Shown here piece by piece: positions 16,048 to 24,739 of a stretch of DNA of 64,000 nucleotides. A program made the translations under genes and the position numbers. Below the pieces are notes generated by a model. That model was not told where the DNA came from and ran no database searches. It saw only the letters and a list, made by a program, of their open reading frames with translations. The DNA comes from Streptomyces sp. CBMA291 (lineage in GTDB: Bacteria > Actinomycetota > Actinomycetes > Streptomycetales > Streptomycetaceae): positions 25,944 through 89,943 of the forward strand of contig NZ_MSJP01000028.1 in NCBI RefSeq assembly GCF_014596525.1, in the 5' to 3' direction. How positions within the stretch are numbered: position 1 is the stretch's first letter; the number at the start of each line of letters is the position of its first letter.

Positions 16048-17541
16048 TTACTGCTTGCCGCAGTTCGAGGCCAGCCGCTGCTCCTCCGCGGTAAGGGCGG
16101 GACCCGGCGACGGAGCGGCTGTGGTGGGCTTGGATTCGGGTGCGGCGGCGCCGTCCGCGTTCTCGGGCGTCTCGGCCGGCTTGGTCGGCTGGGCGGCGGC
16201 CTTCTCGGAGGCGGCCCGGCGCTGCTCGGTCTTCTTGCAGGCGGAGACCTGGAGAGCCAGCTCGGAGATCTTCGTACGGGCCTTGTCGAGGCTGCCGCCC
16301 GCGATCGTGTCCTCGACCTGCTTCCGCTGGTACGCGGGAAGGTACTTGAGCTCGATCTCGGGGTGGTCCTGCTCGACCTTCGACATCGAGATCCACGCCA
16401 GGTCCTGGCTGATGCCCTGGTAGAGCGCCACGTGCTGGTCCTTGGCCCCGACGAAGTACTGCTTCTGCGTCCAGCGCCAGCCGCCGTAGAGACCGCCGCC
16501 GACGAGGGCCAGGACGAGGACGAGGAAGAAGAGGCGCTTGAGCCACTTGAGGCCCGTCCGCGGCTTCACGAAGTCGTCGTCCGTGTACTCCTCGTAGGAG
16601 CCTTGCGGGGCCATGCCGTAGCCGTGGTCGTCGCCGCTGCCGGGCGGGCCGAACCCACCGGCGGGCGGCTGCTGGTGCGAGGCCGGGCGGCCGAGACCGG
16701 AGGCACGGCCGGCCGGGGTCTGCATCGCCCCGCCGTCGTTCAGCTGCGCCTGGTTCTCCGCGACCGCGCCCACGATGACCGGGGTGTCGCTGAGGTGACC
16801 GGCGAGGGTGTCGCCGCCGTCGACGTCCAGGACGTCGGCGACGATCACCGTGATGTTGTCGGGGCCACCGCCGCGCAGCGCGAGCTGGATCAGCTCCTGC
16901 ACGGTCTCCTGCGGGCCCTGGTAGCTGGCGAGGGTGTCTTCGAGGGTCTGGTGCGAGACCACGCCGGACAGGCCGTCCGAGCAGATCAGATAGCGGTCTC
17001 CGGCCCGGACCTCACGGATCGACAGATCCGGCTCGACGTGGTCGCCGCTGCCGAGCGCCCGCATGAGAAGCGAGCGCTGCGGGTGGGTCGTCGCCTCCTC
17101 CTCGGTGATCCGGCCCTCGTCGACGAGCCGCTGCACCCAGGTGTGGTCCTGTGTGATCTGGGTCAGCACCCCGTCGCGGAGCAGATAGGCGCGGGAGTCG
17201 CCGACGTGCACCAGACCGAGCCGCTGGCCGGTCCAGAGCAGGGCGGTGAGCGTGGTGCCCATGCCTTCGAGCTGCGGGTCCTCCTCGACCATCATCCGCA
17301 GCTGGTCGTTGGCGCGCTGCACCGCCGTGCCCAGCGAGGTGAGGATGTCGGAGCCCGGGACGTCGTCGTCGAGGGTGACGAGGGTGGAGATCACCTCGGA
17401 GGAGGCGACCTCCCCGGCCGCCTGGCCGCCCATGCCGTCGGCGATCGCGAGAAGGCGCGGACCGGCGTATCCCGAGTCCTCGTTCCCCTCGCGGATCATG
17501 CCCTTGTGCGAGCCCGCGGCGAATCGCAAGGACAGTGTCAT
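16048..17541 (-). CDS. pstP: PP2C-family Ser/Thr phosphatase PstP
   Basis: A 497-residue membrane phosphatase that reverses PknB phosphorylation. Metal-binding PP2C motifs are present: GNEDSGY, AIADGMGGQAAGE, GMGTTLTALLW, HVGDSRAYLLRDG, ICSDGLSGVV and GGPDNITVIV. A Gln/Pro/Gly linker leads to one membrane segment (LFFLVLVLALVGGGLYGGW, about 335-355) and an extracytoplasmic tail with a Cys pair (SACKK, ASNCGKQ). ATG at 17541 starts MTLSLRFAAGSHKG, the family N-terminus. Confidence 0.95.
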   Translation of the reverse strand: MTLSLRFAAGSHKGMIREGNEDSGYAGPRLLAIADGMGGQAAGEVASSEVISTLVTLDDDVPGSDILTSLGTAVQRANDQLRMMVEEDPQLEGMGTTLTALLWTGQRLGLVHVGDSRAYLLRDGVLTQITQDHTWVQRLVDEGRITEEEATTHPQRSLLMRALGSGDHVEPDLSIREVRAGDRYLICSDGLSGVVSHQTLEDTLASYQGPQETVQELIQLALRGGGPDNITVIVADVLDVDGGDTLAGHLSDTPVIVGAVAENQAQLNDGGAMQTPAGRASGLGRPASHQQPPAGGFGPPGSGDDHGYGMAPQGSYEEYTDDDFVKPRTGLKWLKRLFFLVLVLALVGGGLYGGWRWTQKQYFVGAKDQHVALYQGISQDLAWISMSKVEQDHPEIELKYLPAYQRKQVEDTIAGGSLDKARTKISELALQVSACKKTEQRRAASEKAAAQPTKPAETPENADGAAAPESKPTTAAPSPGPALTAEEQRLASNCGKQ

Positions 17542-17720
17542 GCGCACCTGCCCTGTCGACGCCTCATCGGGGTACAGCCGGTCTCGACCCACACTGCCCA
17601 CCCTCCGGTCGATCCGGTCACACCGGTCGCTTCGATCGCTCCGGTCGGGAGCGTGGCACGGACGCTGGAGGGGCCCGTCCCGACTCGCTCGCTCCGCTCG
17701 CGCCTATTCATGATGTAGCA

Positions 17721-18248
17721 CTACTTCCGCAGCTCGATGACGGTCTTGCCGATGCGGATCGGCGCGCCCAGCGGAATCGGGGTCGCGGTGGTGAGGCGGG
17801 TCCGGTCGAGGTACGTGCCGTTGGTGGACCCGAGGTCCTCGACGATCCACTGCCCGTCCCGGTCCGGGTAGATCCGGGCGTGGCGGCTGGAGGCGTAGTC
17901 GTCGTCGAGGACGATCGTCGAGTCGTGCGCCCGGCCCAGCGTGATCGTCTGGCCCTGGAGGGCGACGGTCGTGCCGGTGAGGGTGCCCTCGGAGACGACG
18001 AGTTTGGTCGGGGCGCCCCGGCGCTGCCGCCCGCCGCCCGCGCTCTGCTGGCCGCGCTGCTGCGGTGGCGCGGCGGTCTGCCGCGCCTGCTGCTGTTGTT
18101 GGGGTCGCGCCTCCTGGCGCCGTGAACCGCGCTGGGTGACCCGCGTACCGAAAAGGTCACTGCGGATGACCTGGACGGCCACGATGACGAACAGCCACAG
18201 AACGGCCAGGAAACCCAACCGCATGACCGTCAGGGTCAGCTCTGACAT
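17721..18248 (-). CDS. fhaB: FHA-domain protein FhaB (FipA-like)
   Basis: A 175-residue protein with an N-terminal membrane segment (VMRLGFLAVLWLFVIVAVQVI), a Gln/Arg-rich linker and a C-terminal FHA phosphothreonine-binding domain: LGRAHDSTIVLDDDYASSRHARI and DLGSTNGTYLD carry the conserved Gly-Arg, Ser-Arg-His and Thr-Asn-Gly residues. Mycobacterial FhaB/FipA links FtsZ and FtsQ after kinase signalling. It lies 10 bp after fhaA. A 179-bp spacer separates it from pstP downstream, so pstP may have an additional promoter there. Confidence 0.93.
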   Translation of the reverse strand: MSELTLTVMRLGFLAVLWLFVIVAVQVIRSDLFGTRVTQRGSRRQEARPQQQQQARQTAAPPQQRGQQSAGGGRQRRGAPTKLVVSEGTLTGTTVALQGQTITLGRAHDSTIVLDDDYASSRHARIYPDRDGQWIVEDLGSTNGTYLDRTRLTTATPIPLGAPIRIGKTVIELRK

Positions 18249-18258
18249 TGCCCCCGCT

Positions 18259-19113
18259 TCACCCTTCGGCTTGCCGGTAAACGATGGTGGTGCTGCCCAC
18301 GACGATCCGCGAGCCGTCGCGGAGCGTAGCGCGGGTGGTGTGCTGCCCGTCCACCACGATGCCGTTGGTGGATCCCAGATCCTGGATCGTCGAGGGCGTT
18401 CCGGTCCGGATCTCGCAGTGCCGGCGGGACACGCCGGGATCGTCGATCCTCACGTCCGCGTCGGTGCTGCGGCCGAGGACCAGGGTCGAGCGCGAGATCT
18501 GGTGGCGGGTGCCGTTGATCTCGATCCAGCGGCGCGTCTGGGCGCCTGCCCCGCCGGTGCCGCCGGGGCCGGGGGCCCCTGCCGCGGGCCGGTGACCGGG
18601 CGTGCCGGGAGGCGGGGACGCGGGCATGGGCGGGGCGCCGGCCGGGGGATACCCGTAGCCGCCGCGGCCCTGCGCCTGGCCCTGCTGCTGGTGGGGCTGG
18701 TGTCCGCCTGCGGGCGGCTGCGGCTGCGGCTGGGACGTGCTTGACGCCAGCGTGCGGCTGCGGACGCGGTACAGACCGGTGTCGAGGTCCTCGGCCTTCT
18801 CCAGATGGACCTTGATCGGGCCCATGAAGGTGTACCGCTGCTGCTTCGCGTAGTCCCGGACCAGGCCCGCGAGCTCGTCGCCGAGCTGACCCGAGTAGGG
18901 GCTGAGACGCTCGTAGTCCGGCGTGCTCAGCTCCACGATGAAGTCGTTGGGGACGACGGTCCGTTCGCGGTTCCAGATCTGCGCGTTGTTGTCGCACTCG
19001 CGCTGGAGCGCGCCCGCGATCTCGACAGGCTGGACCTCGGACTTGAAGACCTTGGCGAAGGTGCCGTTGACCAGACCTTCGAGACGCTGCTCGAAACGCT
19101 TCATGACTCCCAT
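18259..19113 (-). CDS. fhaA: FHA-domain protein FhaA
   Basis: A 284-residue cytoplasmic protein with an N-terminal DUF3662 domain (MKRFEQRLEGLVNGTFAKVFKSEVQPVEIAGALQREC...VPNDFIVELS), a Pro/Gly/Gln linker and a C-terminal FHA domain (LGRSTDADVRIDDPGVSRRHCEI, DLGSTNGIVVDG). In mycobacteria FhaA binds phosphorylated PknB and the MurJ-linked pseudokinase MviN and holds wall synthesis in check. It is the first gene of the leftward cluster, so the operon promoter should lie in 19114-19523. ATG at 19113 has GGAGGTGCC upstream. Confidence 0.94.
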   Translation of the reverse strand: MGVMKRFEQRLEGLVNGTFAKVFKSEVQPVEIAGALQRECDNNAQIWNRERTVVPNDFIVELSTPDYERLSPYSGQLGDELAGLVRDYAKQQRYTFMGPIKVHLEKAEDLDTGLYRVRSRTLASSTSQPQPQPPAGGHQPHQQQGQAQGRGGYGYPPAGAPPMPASPPPGTPGHRPAAGAPGPGGTGGAGAQTRRWIEINGTRHQISRSTLVLGRSTDADVRIDDPGVSRRHCEIRTGTPSTIQDLGSTNGIVVDGQHTTRATLRDGSRIVVGSTTIVYRQAEG

Positions 19114-19523
19114 GGGGCACCTCCTCCGTCGTTGTCGTCCTGGTACTGCTTACAGATCGTATCCACGCGTCGGGAAATCGGCTGGTTCCCCTTCCCCGCC
19201 CTGTGGACGAGTGTCACCTCTCACAGGCTTTCCCCACGGATCGTAGAGGCGCCCTGTGGACAGTGTCCCGCACCTGGCTGTGGGGAGAGGGCGAGAGGGT
19301 TCCCGTACGGAGGCCCGGAGCGGGTGTCCCGGACGGTTCCGGGGCGGTCCGTACCGTTCCTCCGCCGATGCTCCTCCCCCGCGCCGTCGCCCCCTCCCCT
19401 CACCTTGTTCTGCCCGAGCGCGGCCGAAACAACGGATGTGAATCCACGGCCTGCGACGTGCTAATCTTCAGATGTCGCCAGGCGCTCACACCGAAAGGTG
19501 AGGGAGCCCGGAGCACACCCAAT
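19114..19523. other. 410-bp divergent promoter region of fhaA and tRNA-Leu
   Basis: No gene recognised. It contains two DnaA-box-like 9-mers on the minus strand (TCGTCCACA at 19202-19210, CTGTCCACA at 19255-19263). A relatively AT-rich patch around 19440-19475 (TAATCT at about 19461) is the likely tRNA promoter; I cannot fix the -35 element. Confidence 0.5.
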
Positions 19524-19610
19524 GCGCGGGTGGCGGAATAGGCAGACGCGCTGGATTCAGGTTCCAGTGCCCGAAAGGGCGTGGGGGTTCAACTCCCCCC
19601 TCGCGCACCA
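19524..19610 (+). tRNA. tRNA-Leu (anticodon CAG)
   Basis: An 87-nt class II tRNA with encoded CCA. The acceptor stem GCGCGGG pairs with CTCGCGC (one G-U), the anticodon stem is CTGGA/TCCAG with loop TTCAGGT, giving anticodon CAG at 19558-19560, a long variable arm follows, and the T arm has GGTTCAACTCCC. The long variable arm and A73 discriminator fit leucine. CAG reads CTG, the commonest leucine codon in this DNA. Confidence 0.97.
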
Positions 19611-19646
19611 GAGGATATCCGTAGGGATGTCCTGGTAGGAACGACG

Positions 19647-19683
19647 AAACGGTCGGCATCGCAATGATGCCGACCGTTTTGTT
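19647..19683 (+). terminator. Rho-independent terminator of tRNA-Leu
   Basis: 14-bp arms AAACGGTCGGCATC/GATGCCGACCGTTT with a 5-nt loop, continuing into TTTTGTTT. The U-run makes it a textbook intrinsic terminator, uncommon in Streptomyces. Confidence 0.92.
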
Positions 19684-19694
19684 TGCGTTCTGGG

Positions 19695-19760
19695 GATGCT
19701 GGGGATGGGGCGGGGCGGGGCGGGGGCGGGGGTGGGTGCGGGTGTGGGTGGTACGGGGGT
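19695..19760 (+). repeat. G-tract region with quadruplex potential
   Basis: A run of at least eight G4-G5 tracts (GGGGATGGGGCGGGGCGGGG and following) separated by one or two bases. It satisfies the usual G-quadruplex pattern on the plus strand. No coding role seen. Confidence 0.6.
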
Positions 19761-20362
19761 ACGTGGACTGCCGGTGGCCTTCGGACCGTCAGCGGCCTTC
19801 GGGGGCCCGGCGGCCTCCGAGGGTGTCGGCGGTGTGACTTCCGTCGGGTCGGGCGGTGACCTGCCGACGCATTGCGGGATGTGATCTGTCTTACTCGATC
19901 GGTTCTGCGGGGTGGCTTTCAGGGAGCCGGAAGCCGGAAGACGGAGGCCGGGCGGCGTCGTCTTGTGGAAGCGGGGGTGTCGTCGCGAGGCGACGGGTGG
20001 GGTGTCTGGGGTGTCCGGAGTGTCGGTCGACGGGGTTGACCGTCGTCGGCTGTCGGCGCGACCGTCGTACTGCCCGGAGAACCCGGTAAGGCCCAGGCCG
20101 CCGTTTCACGAAGCCGAGCCGCTGCCGACCGTGCCGACCGTGACGACGGGAGGCGCGTACAGCTTGTCCGTGTCCCAGACGGTGTCGGTCTGGTGCCCCC
20201 CCCCGGCTCTGAGCGCGTGGGGTCGTTGGGCCTTTAGTCCGCTGGGCCGCTGGGCCGTTGGTTTCCGGTGGGTGAAGTCTCTTTCGTGCCGCGACTTTTG
20301 TCGTTGCCGGGCGAGACGAAAGAGAGAAGCCGTGGGCCGAGGGCGCTGCCTAGGGTGCGAGC

Positions 20363-22186
20363 GTGAAAGCGATGTCGAAGTCGGAGAAGCCGGGCGCGCG
20401 GGGGTCGGTGCCCGAGGGCGGGCGGGGGGCCCGTGCGGGTGCCTGGGGCGTTCTCGGTGCCGCGTGGGCCTGGTTCGCGGTGCCGGGGCAGTGGTCGGGG
20501 CGCAGGACCACCGGTGAGCTGGCGTTCGCCGCCGTCCTCGCACTGCTGAGCGCCGGAACGGAGGAGCTTCTCGGCGGCGAGGGTCTGCGGCTGGCCGGGG
20601 TCGCCGTCGGCTCCGCCCTGCTCTTCCTGGTGCGCCGCAGACTGCCCGCGAGCGTCCTCGTGGTGACCGCGGGGCTCGCGCCCTTCCTGCCGGGCATGGG
20701 GCTGCCGCTGCTCGTCGCGGGCTGGTCGGCGGGCCGGTACGTCGTCGGGGTGGGACGGGCCCTCGCCGCGTTCATCGTGGCCTTCGTGCTGAACGTCGGC
20801 GGCACGGTCCTGGACGTCCTGGACTCGCGGCAGCTGCTCACCGTCGCCCTCATGACGACCCTCTACTACCTGGGAGCCGTCCTGGCGCCGGGGCTCGCGC
20901 ACCGCTACTGGGGACAGCGGCGGACCCTGCTGCACGCCCTCCAGGAGCGCAACGCGCAGCTGTTGAGGGAGCGTTCCATGGTCGTCTGGCAGGCGCGGCA
21001 GCGGGAGCGGCAGCGGATCGCTCAGGACATGCACGACAGCCTCGGGCACCAACTGGCCCTGATCGCCGTGCACACGGGCGCCCTGGAGGTCGACCGGGAG
21101 CTGGGCGACCGGCAGCGCGAGGTGGTCGGCGTCCTGCGGAACGCGTCGGTGACGGCGATGCACGAGCTGCGGGAGGTCGTCGGGATACTCAGGGACGGCG
21201 TCGAGGCCTCGGGCGGCGAGACGGCCGGCTCCGCGCGGACCGGGGACGAGACGGGCAGGGCGGCGCGCGGGATAGCGGGCATCGAGGGACTCGTGGAGTC
21301 GGCACGGGCCGCCGGGACCGAGGTCGGGCTGCGCAGCGCGGGGGAGGAACGGCCACTGGCGCCGGCCGCCGACCACGCCGTGTACAGGATCGTCCAGGAG
21401 GCCCTGACGAACGCCTACAAGTACGCCCCCGGCTCCCCGATCGGAGTCGAACTGCGCTACGAGCCCGACACGTTCGTCGTCGAGGTCGTCAACGCCCGGC
21501 CCACGTCGGGCCCCGCGAAGGACGTCGTCAGCGGAGGACAGGGGCTGACCGGCCTCGCGGAGCGGGCGCGGCTCGTCGGCGGCATGTGCCACGCGGGCCC
21601 GGCCGACGGAGGCGGCTTCCGCGTCGCGGGAATGCTGCCGTACGGGGCCGCGCCCGTGGCGGAGGCGGCTCCTTTGGTCGATGCGGCCGACGACTTCCGG
21701 CAGCAGACCACCAGGCCCCTGGCGGGAGATGGTCGTCCGGTCGAGGTCGGACCGGCCGACTGGACGTTCACGGAGCGGGAGCTGGCCATGGCGGTTCGCG
21801 GGGGCAGGGGCAGAAGCACGGGCGGTTCGATCGCGCTGGGCTGCGGCATAGCGTTCGCCGCGCTGGTGCTGCTCGTGGTCGCGGGGGGATTCGGCCTCTA
21901 CTTCCTGATGGGATCGGTGAAGGACGGCCTGATCACGGCCGACCAGTACGAGATGATCGAGGTCGGGATGACCGAGGCGGACGTACGGGATCTGCTGCCC
22001 TCGGGCGACACGATCGCCACCGCGGGCATCGAGGGCAAGGGCCCTGCCGAGCCGGAGGGTTCGGAGTGCCTGACGCTGATGTCCTACGAGTTCGGTGCCG
22101 ACTCCGAGAAGGAGCCCGTCTACCGGTTCTGCTTCAAGGACGGCAAGCTGATCGAGAAGAAGTCGTACGAGATCGACGCGCGGTAG
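20363..22186 (+). CDS. NarL-type sensor histidine kinase with C-terminal outside domain
   Basis: A 607-residue kinase. Residues 50-175 hold four to five membrane segments, then the HisKA_3 dimerisation helix with phospho-acceptor His224 (RQRIAQDMHDSLGHQ) and an HATPase domain (Asn350 in EALTNAYKYAP; GGQGLTGLAERARLVGG). Unusually, the chain continues: a linker (430-485), another membrane segment (488-515) and a ~90-residue outside domain beginning DQYEMIEVGMTEADVRDLLPSGD, reminiscent of the BamE/SmpA fold, with Cys569 and Cys590. The response regulator gene follows after 42 bp. GTG at 20363 is chosen; an ATG nine bases on is possible. Signal unknown. Confidence 0.88.
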   Translation: MKAMSKSEKPGARGSVPEGGRGARAGAWGVLGAAWAWFAVPGQWSGRRTTGELAFAAVLALLSAGTEELLGGEGLRLAGVAVGSALLFLVRRRLPASVLVVTAGLAPFLPGMGLPLLVAGWSAGRYVVGVGRALAAFIVAFVLNVGGTVLDVLDSRQLLTVALMTTLYYLGAVLAPGLAHRYWGQRRTLLHALQERNAQLLRERSMVVWQARQRERQRIAQDMHDSLGHQLALIAVHTGALEVDRELGDRQREVVGVLRNASVTAMHELREVVGILRDGVEASGGETAGSARTGDETGRAARGIAGIEGLVESARAAGTEVGLRSAGEERPLAPAADHAVYRIVQEALTNAYKYAPGSPIGVELRYEPDTFVVEVVNARPTSGPAKDVVSGGQGLTGLAERARLVGGMCHAGPADGGGFRVAGMLPYGAAPVAEAAPLVDAADDFRQQTTRPLAGDGRPVEVGPADWTFTERELAMAVRGGRGRSTGGSIALGCGIAFAALVLLVVAGGFGLYFLMGSVKDGLITADQYEMIEVGMTEADVRDLLPSGDTIATAGIEGKGPAEPEGSECLTLMSYEFGADSEKEPVYRFCFKDGKLIEKKSYEIDAR

Positions 22187-22228
22187 CGCGCAGGGGACCG
22201 CTCGTACCGGAGCACGGGGGAAACAGCT

Positions 22229-22888
22229 GTGGCAGGGCAGCCCATCAGGGTCGTGATCGCCGATGACGAGCCTCTGATCAGGGCCGGGATTCGGATGATC
22301 CTCAACTCGGATCAGGGGATCGCGGTCGTCGGAGAGGCCGCCGACGGGCGGCAGGCGGTCGAGGCGGCCCGAGCGCACGCGGCGGACGTGGTGTTGCTCG
22401 ACATCCAGATGCCGGTGCTCGACGGGCTCTCCGCCCTCCCGGAGCTGCGCAGGGCGGCCCCGGCGGCCCGAGTGATCATCCTGACGACATTCGGCGAGCG
22501 GGACAACGTGCTGCGGGCACTGGAGTACGGCGGGGCAGGGTTCCTGCTCAAGGACACGGCCCCGGCCGAGCTGATCGGCGCGGTCAGAGCGGCAGCGGCG
22601 GGAGACGCCTATCTGTCGCCCGCGGCGACCCGGCACGTGGTGGAACGGCTCGCCTCGGGCCGGGAAGCAGCCCGTGCCGAGGAGGCACGAGGCCGGGTGG
22701 CGGCCCTCAGCGAGAAGGAATGCGGGGTCCTCGCCCTGCTCGGAGAAGGCCTCTCCAACGCGGACGCGGGACGCCGACTGCATATGAGCGAGGCGACGGT
22801 GAAGACATATGTGAGCCGCATCCTGTCCAAACTGGGCTGCGAGAACCGCGTCCAGGCAGCCTTGCTGGCCAGAGACGCGGGGCTGTAG
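22229..22888 (+). CDS. NarL/LuxR-type response regulator
   Basis: A 219-residue regulator: receiver domain 1-125 (acidic DDE at 12-14, phospho-acceptor Asp58 in LLDIQMP, Thr-Thr in ILTTFGE, Lys in FLLKDTAPAE) and a C-terminal LuxR helix-turn-helix (LSEKECGVLALLGEGLSNADAGRRLHMSEATVKTYVSRILSKLGC). It is the partner of the kinase immediately upstream. GTG start 42 bp after the kinase stop. Targets unknown. Confidence 0.92.
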   Translation: MAGQPIRVVIADDEPLIRAGIRMILNSDQGIAVVGEAADGRQAVEAARAHAADVVLLDIQMPVLDGLSALPELRRAAPAARVIILTTFGERDNVLRALEYGGAGFLLKDTAPAELIGAVRAAAAGDAYLSPAATRHVVERLASGREAARAEEARGRVAALSEKECGVLALLGEGLSNADAGRRLHMSEATVKTYVSRILSKLGCENRVQAALLARDAGL

Positions 22889-22972
22889 GGGGACTTGGGG
22901 GCGGACGGGGGACGGGGGACGGCGGACGGACGCGGGTGGGGGCGGACGGGAGTGGGCACGGACGCGGACGCT

Positions 22973-23042
22973 GACGGGGGCTTGGGGACGGGGGCTTGGG
23001 GACGGGGGCTTTGGGACGGGGGCTTTGGGACGGGGGCTTTGG
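22973..23042 (+). repeat. Five 14-bp tandem repeats with G tracts
   Basis: Consecutive units 22973-22986, 22987-23000, 23001-23014, 23015-23028 and 23029-23042. Units 1-2 are GACGGGGGCTTGGG and units 3-5 GACGGGGGCTTTGG; a partial sixth follows. Strong quadruplex potential. Confidence 0.9.
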
Positions 23043-23133
23043 GACGGGGAACGGGAACAGGGCGGGAGGGGAGGGGGGAGGGGGGGAGGGCCCCAGAAGT
23101 CCGGACAGTGCGACCGCCGGGCCGCCTCAGGAG

Positions 23134-23142
23134 TTATCCACA
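23134..23142 (+). promoter_or_regulatory. DnaA-box-like 9-mer
   Basis: TTATCCACA, 80 bp upstream of the DUF2252 start codon. Confidence 0.4.
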
Positions 23143-23221
23143 GGGGAAGACGATCACCGAGGTGCGGCGGTAACGTCGGCGCCGGATGATGTTGAAAAGT
23201 CGCATCGGGGGAGGAAGTGCC

Positions 23222-24682
23222 ATGGACGAGATCCAGGCCGTGGTGCCGGGGCAGCGCGGTTCGGGCGGGGAGCGGGACGGCGGGCGTGTGCCGTATGTGC
23301 CGGGTTTCGCGCGTCGGGCCGTCGTCGGTACCGGCGTCTCCCCCAAGGTCCGGGGCAAGGAACTGCGTGACCGCGTCCCCCGCTCCGTGCACAGCGCGCC
23401 CGCCCTCGCCGCCGACCGGCCGGACGCAGTCCGGGCCGTCGAGGAGTCGAACCGGGGCCGTGTGCCCGAGCTTGCCCCGCTGCGGGTCGGCCGGATGGCG
23501 GCGGGCCCCTTCGCGTTCCTGCGGGGTTCCGCCGGGCTCATGGCCCACGACCTCGCCGGCACCCCCGTCACCGGCATCGCCGCCCAGCTCTGCGGCGATG
23601 CCCACGCCGCCAACTTCGGTCTCTACGGAGACGCCCGGGGTCGGCTCGTGATGGACCTCAACGACTTCGACGAGACCATCGTCGGGCCCTGGGAGTGGGA
23701 CCTCAAGCGGCTCGCCACCTCCCTCGTCCTCGCGGGCCGGGAGGTCGGCGCCGACGAGGACGTCTGTCGTGCCGCCGCCTTCGACACCGTCGGCGCCTAC
23801 CGCCGGACCATGCGGCTGCTCGCCCGGCTCCCCGCGCTCGACGCCTGGAACGCGATAGCGGACGAGGAACTGGTCTCCCACACCGACGCCCGTGATCTCC
23901 TCGGCACCCTGGAACGGGTCTCGGCCAAGGCGCGGAACAACACCAGCGCCCGTTTCGCCTCCCGTTCCACCGAGGCCGTGACCGAGGCCGAGGGCGGCGG
24001 CCGCCGGTTCGTCGAGGCGCTCCCGGTGCTCCGCCGGGTGCCCGACGCGGAGGCCGCGGCCGTCGCCGCCGCCCTCGGCCCGTATCTGGAGACCGTGTCC
24101 GAGGACCGGCTGCCGCTCCTCGCGCGGTACGCGGTGCACGACGTCGCGTTCCGGGTCGTCGGCACCGGCAGTGTCGGCACCCGTTCCTATGTCGTGCTTC
24201 TGCTGGACCACCGGGGCGAGCCCCTGGTTCTCCAGGTGAAGGAGGCCAGGGCCTCCGCGCTGCTTCCCCACCTCCCGGCCGCCGGTTTCCTCGCGCCGGA
24301 CGCCGGGCACGAGGGGCGACGGGTGGTCCTCGGCCAGAAGCGGATGCAGGTCGTCAGCGACATCCTGCTGGGCTGGACGACGGTGCGGGGGCGTCCGTTC
24401 CAGGTGCGCCAGTTCCGCAACCGCAAGGGGAGCGTCGACCCGCTCGCGCTCACCCCCGCGCAGGTCGACGACTACGGCCGGATGACCGGCGCGCTGCTTG
24501 CCCGCGCGCACGCCCACAGCGCCGATCCGCGTCTGATAGCCGGGTACTGCGGGAAGGGCGAGGAGTTCGACGAGGCCGTCGCCGCCTTCGCCGTCTCGTA
24601 CGCGGACCGCACCACGGCCGACCACGCGGACCTGCTCGATGCCATCCGAACGGGCCGTATAGCTGCGGACCCGGGCGTCTGA
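23222..24682 (+). CDS. DUF2252 family protein
   Basis: A 486-residue DUF2252 protein, a family distantly related to aminoglycoside-phosphotransferase/kinase folds and common in actinobacteria; the substrate is unknown. Recognisable blocks are SPKVRGKELRDRVPRSVH, FAFLRGSAGLMAHDLA, LCGDAHAANFG (kinase-like catalytic HxxN position), MDLNDFDETIVGPWEWDLKRLATSL and the C-terminal ARAHAHSADPRLIAGYCGKGEEFDEA. ATG at 23222 is chosen over an upstream ATG because GGAGGAAG sits 3-10 bp before it. It stands alone between G-rich repeats and a J-domain-like gene. Confidence 0.85.
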   Translation: MDEIQAVVPGQRGSGGERDGGRVPYVPGFARRAVVGTGVSPKVRGKELRDRVPRSVHSAPALAADRPDAVRAVEESNRGRVPELAPLRVGRMAAGPFAFLRGSAGLMAHDLAGTPVTGIAAQLCGDAHAANFGLYGDARGRLVMDLNDFDETIVGPWEWDLKRLATSLVLAGREVGADEDVCRAAAFDTVGAYRRTMRLLARLPALDAWNAIADEELVSHTDARDLLGTLERVSAKARNNTSARFASRSTEAVTEAEGGGRRFVEALPVLRRVPDAEAAAVAAALGPYLETVSEDRLPLLARYAVHDVAFRVVGTGSVGTRSYVVLLLDHRGEPLVLQVKEARASALLPHLPAAGFLAPDAGHEGRRVVLGQKRMQVVSDILLGWTTVRGRPFQVRQFRNRKGSVDPLALTPAQVDDYGRMTGALLARAHAHSADPRLIAGYCGKGEEFDEAVAAFAVSYADRTTADHADLLDAIRTGRIAADPGV

Positions 24683-24739
24683 CCCCGGGGGCGGACCGTA
24701 GGCTGGGCGGGACGAGCCGGATCGAGTACGTAGGCGGGC

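Larger units (their letters stand above)
19611..20362. other. 752-bp region without a recognised gene after tRNA-Leu
   Basis: It contains a canonical terminator (19647-19683), a G-rich run at 19695-19760, and then ordinary-looking GC-rich DNA with short imperfect repeats (CCGCTGGGC repeats at about 20240). Small reading frames exist on both strands, but none has a ribosome site plus a protein-like composition. This could be a degenerate integration locus beside the tRNA, but I see no integrase or tRNA-end repeat. Confidence 0.55.
22889..23221. other. 333-bp G-rich spacer before the DUF2252 gene
   Basis: No gene called. It is dominated by GGGGAC-type G tracts, including the perfect 14-bp array below, and ends with a DnaA-box-like TTATCCACA at 23134-23142 and the ribosome site of the DUF2252 gene. 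Confidence 0.6.

Noticed and set aside
19696..19884. A 62-codon open frame after the tRNA
   Set aside because: It is mostly translated G-tract repeats (Gly/Val) with no ribosome site, and looks non-coding.
19524..20362. Gene-free region beside tRNA-Leu considered as an integrated element or attachment site
   Set aside because: No integrase, no repeat of the tRNA 3' end and no shift in gene style was seen in the following genes.
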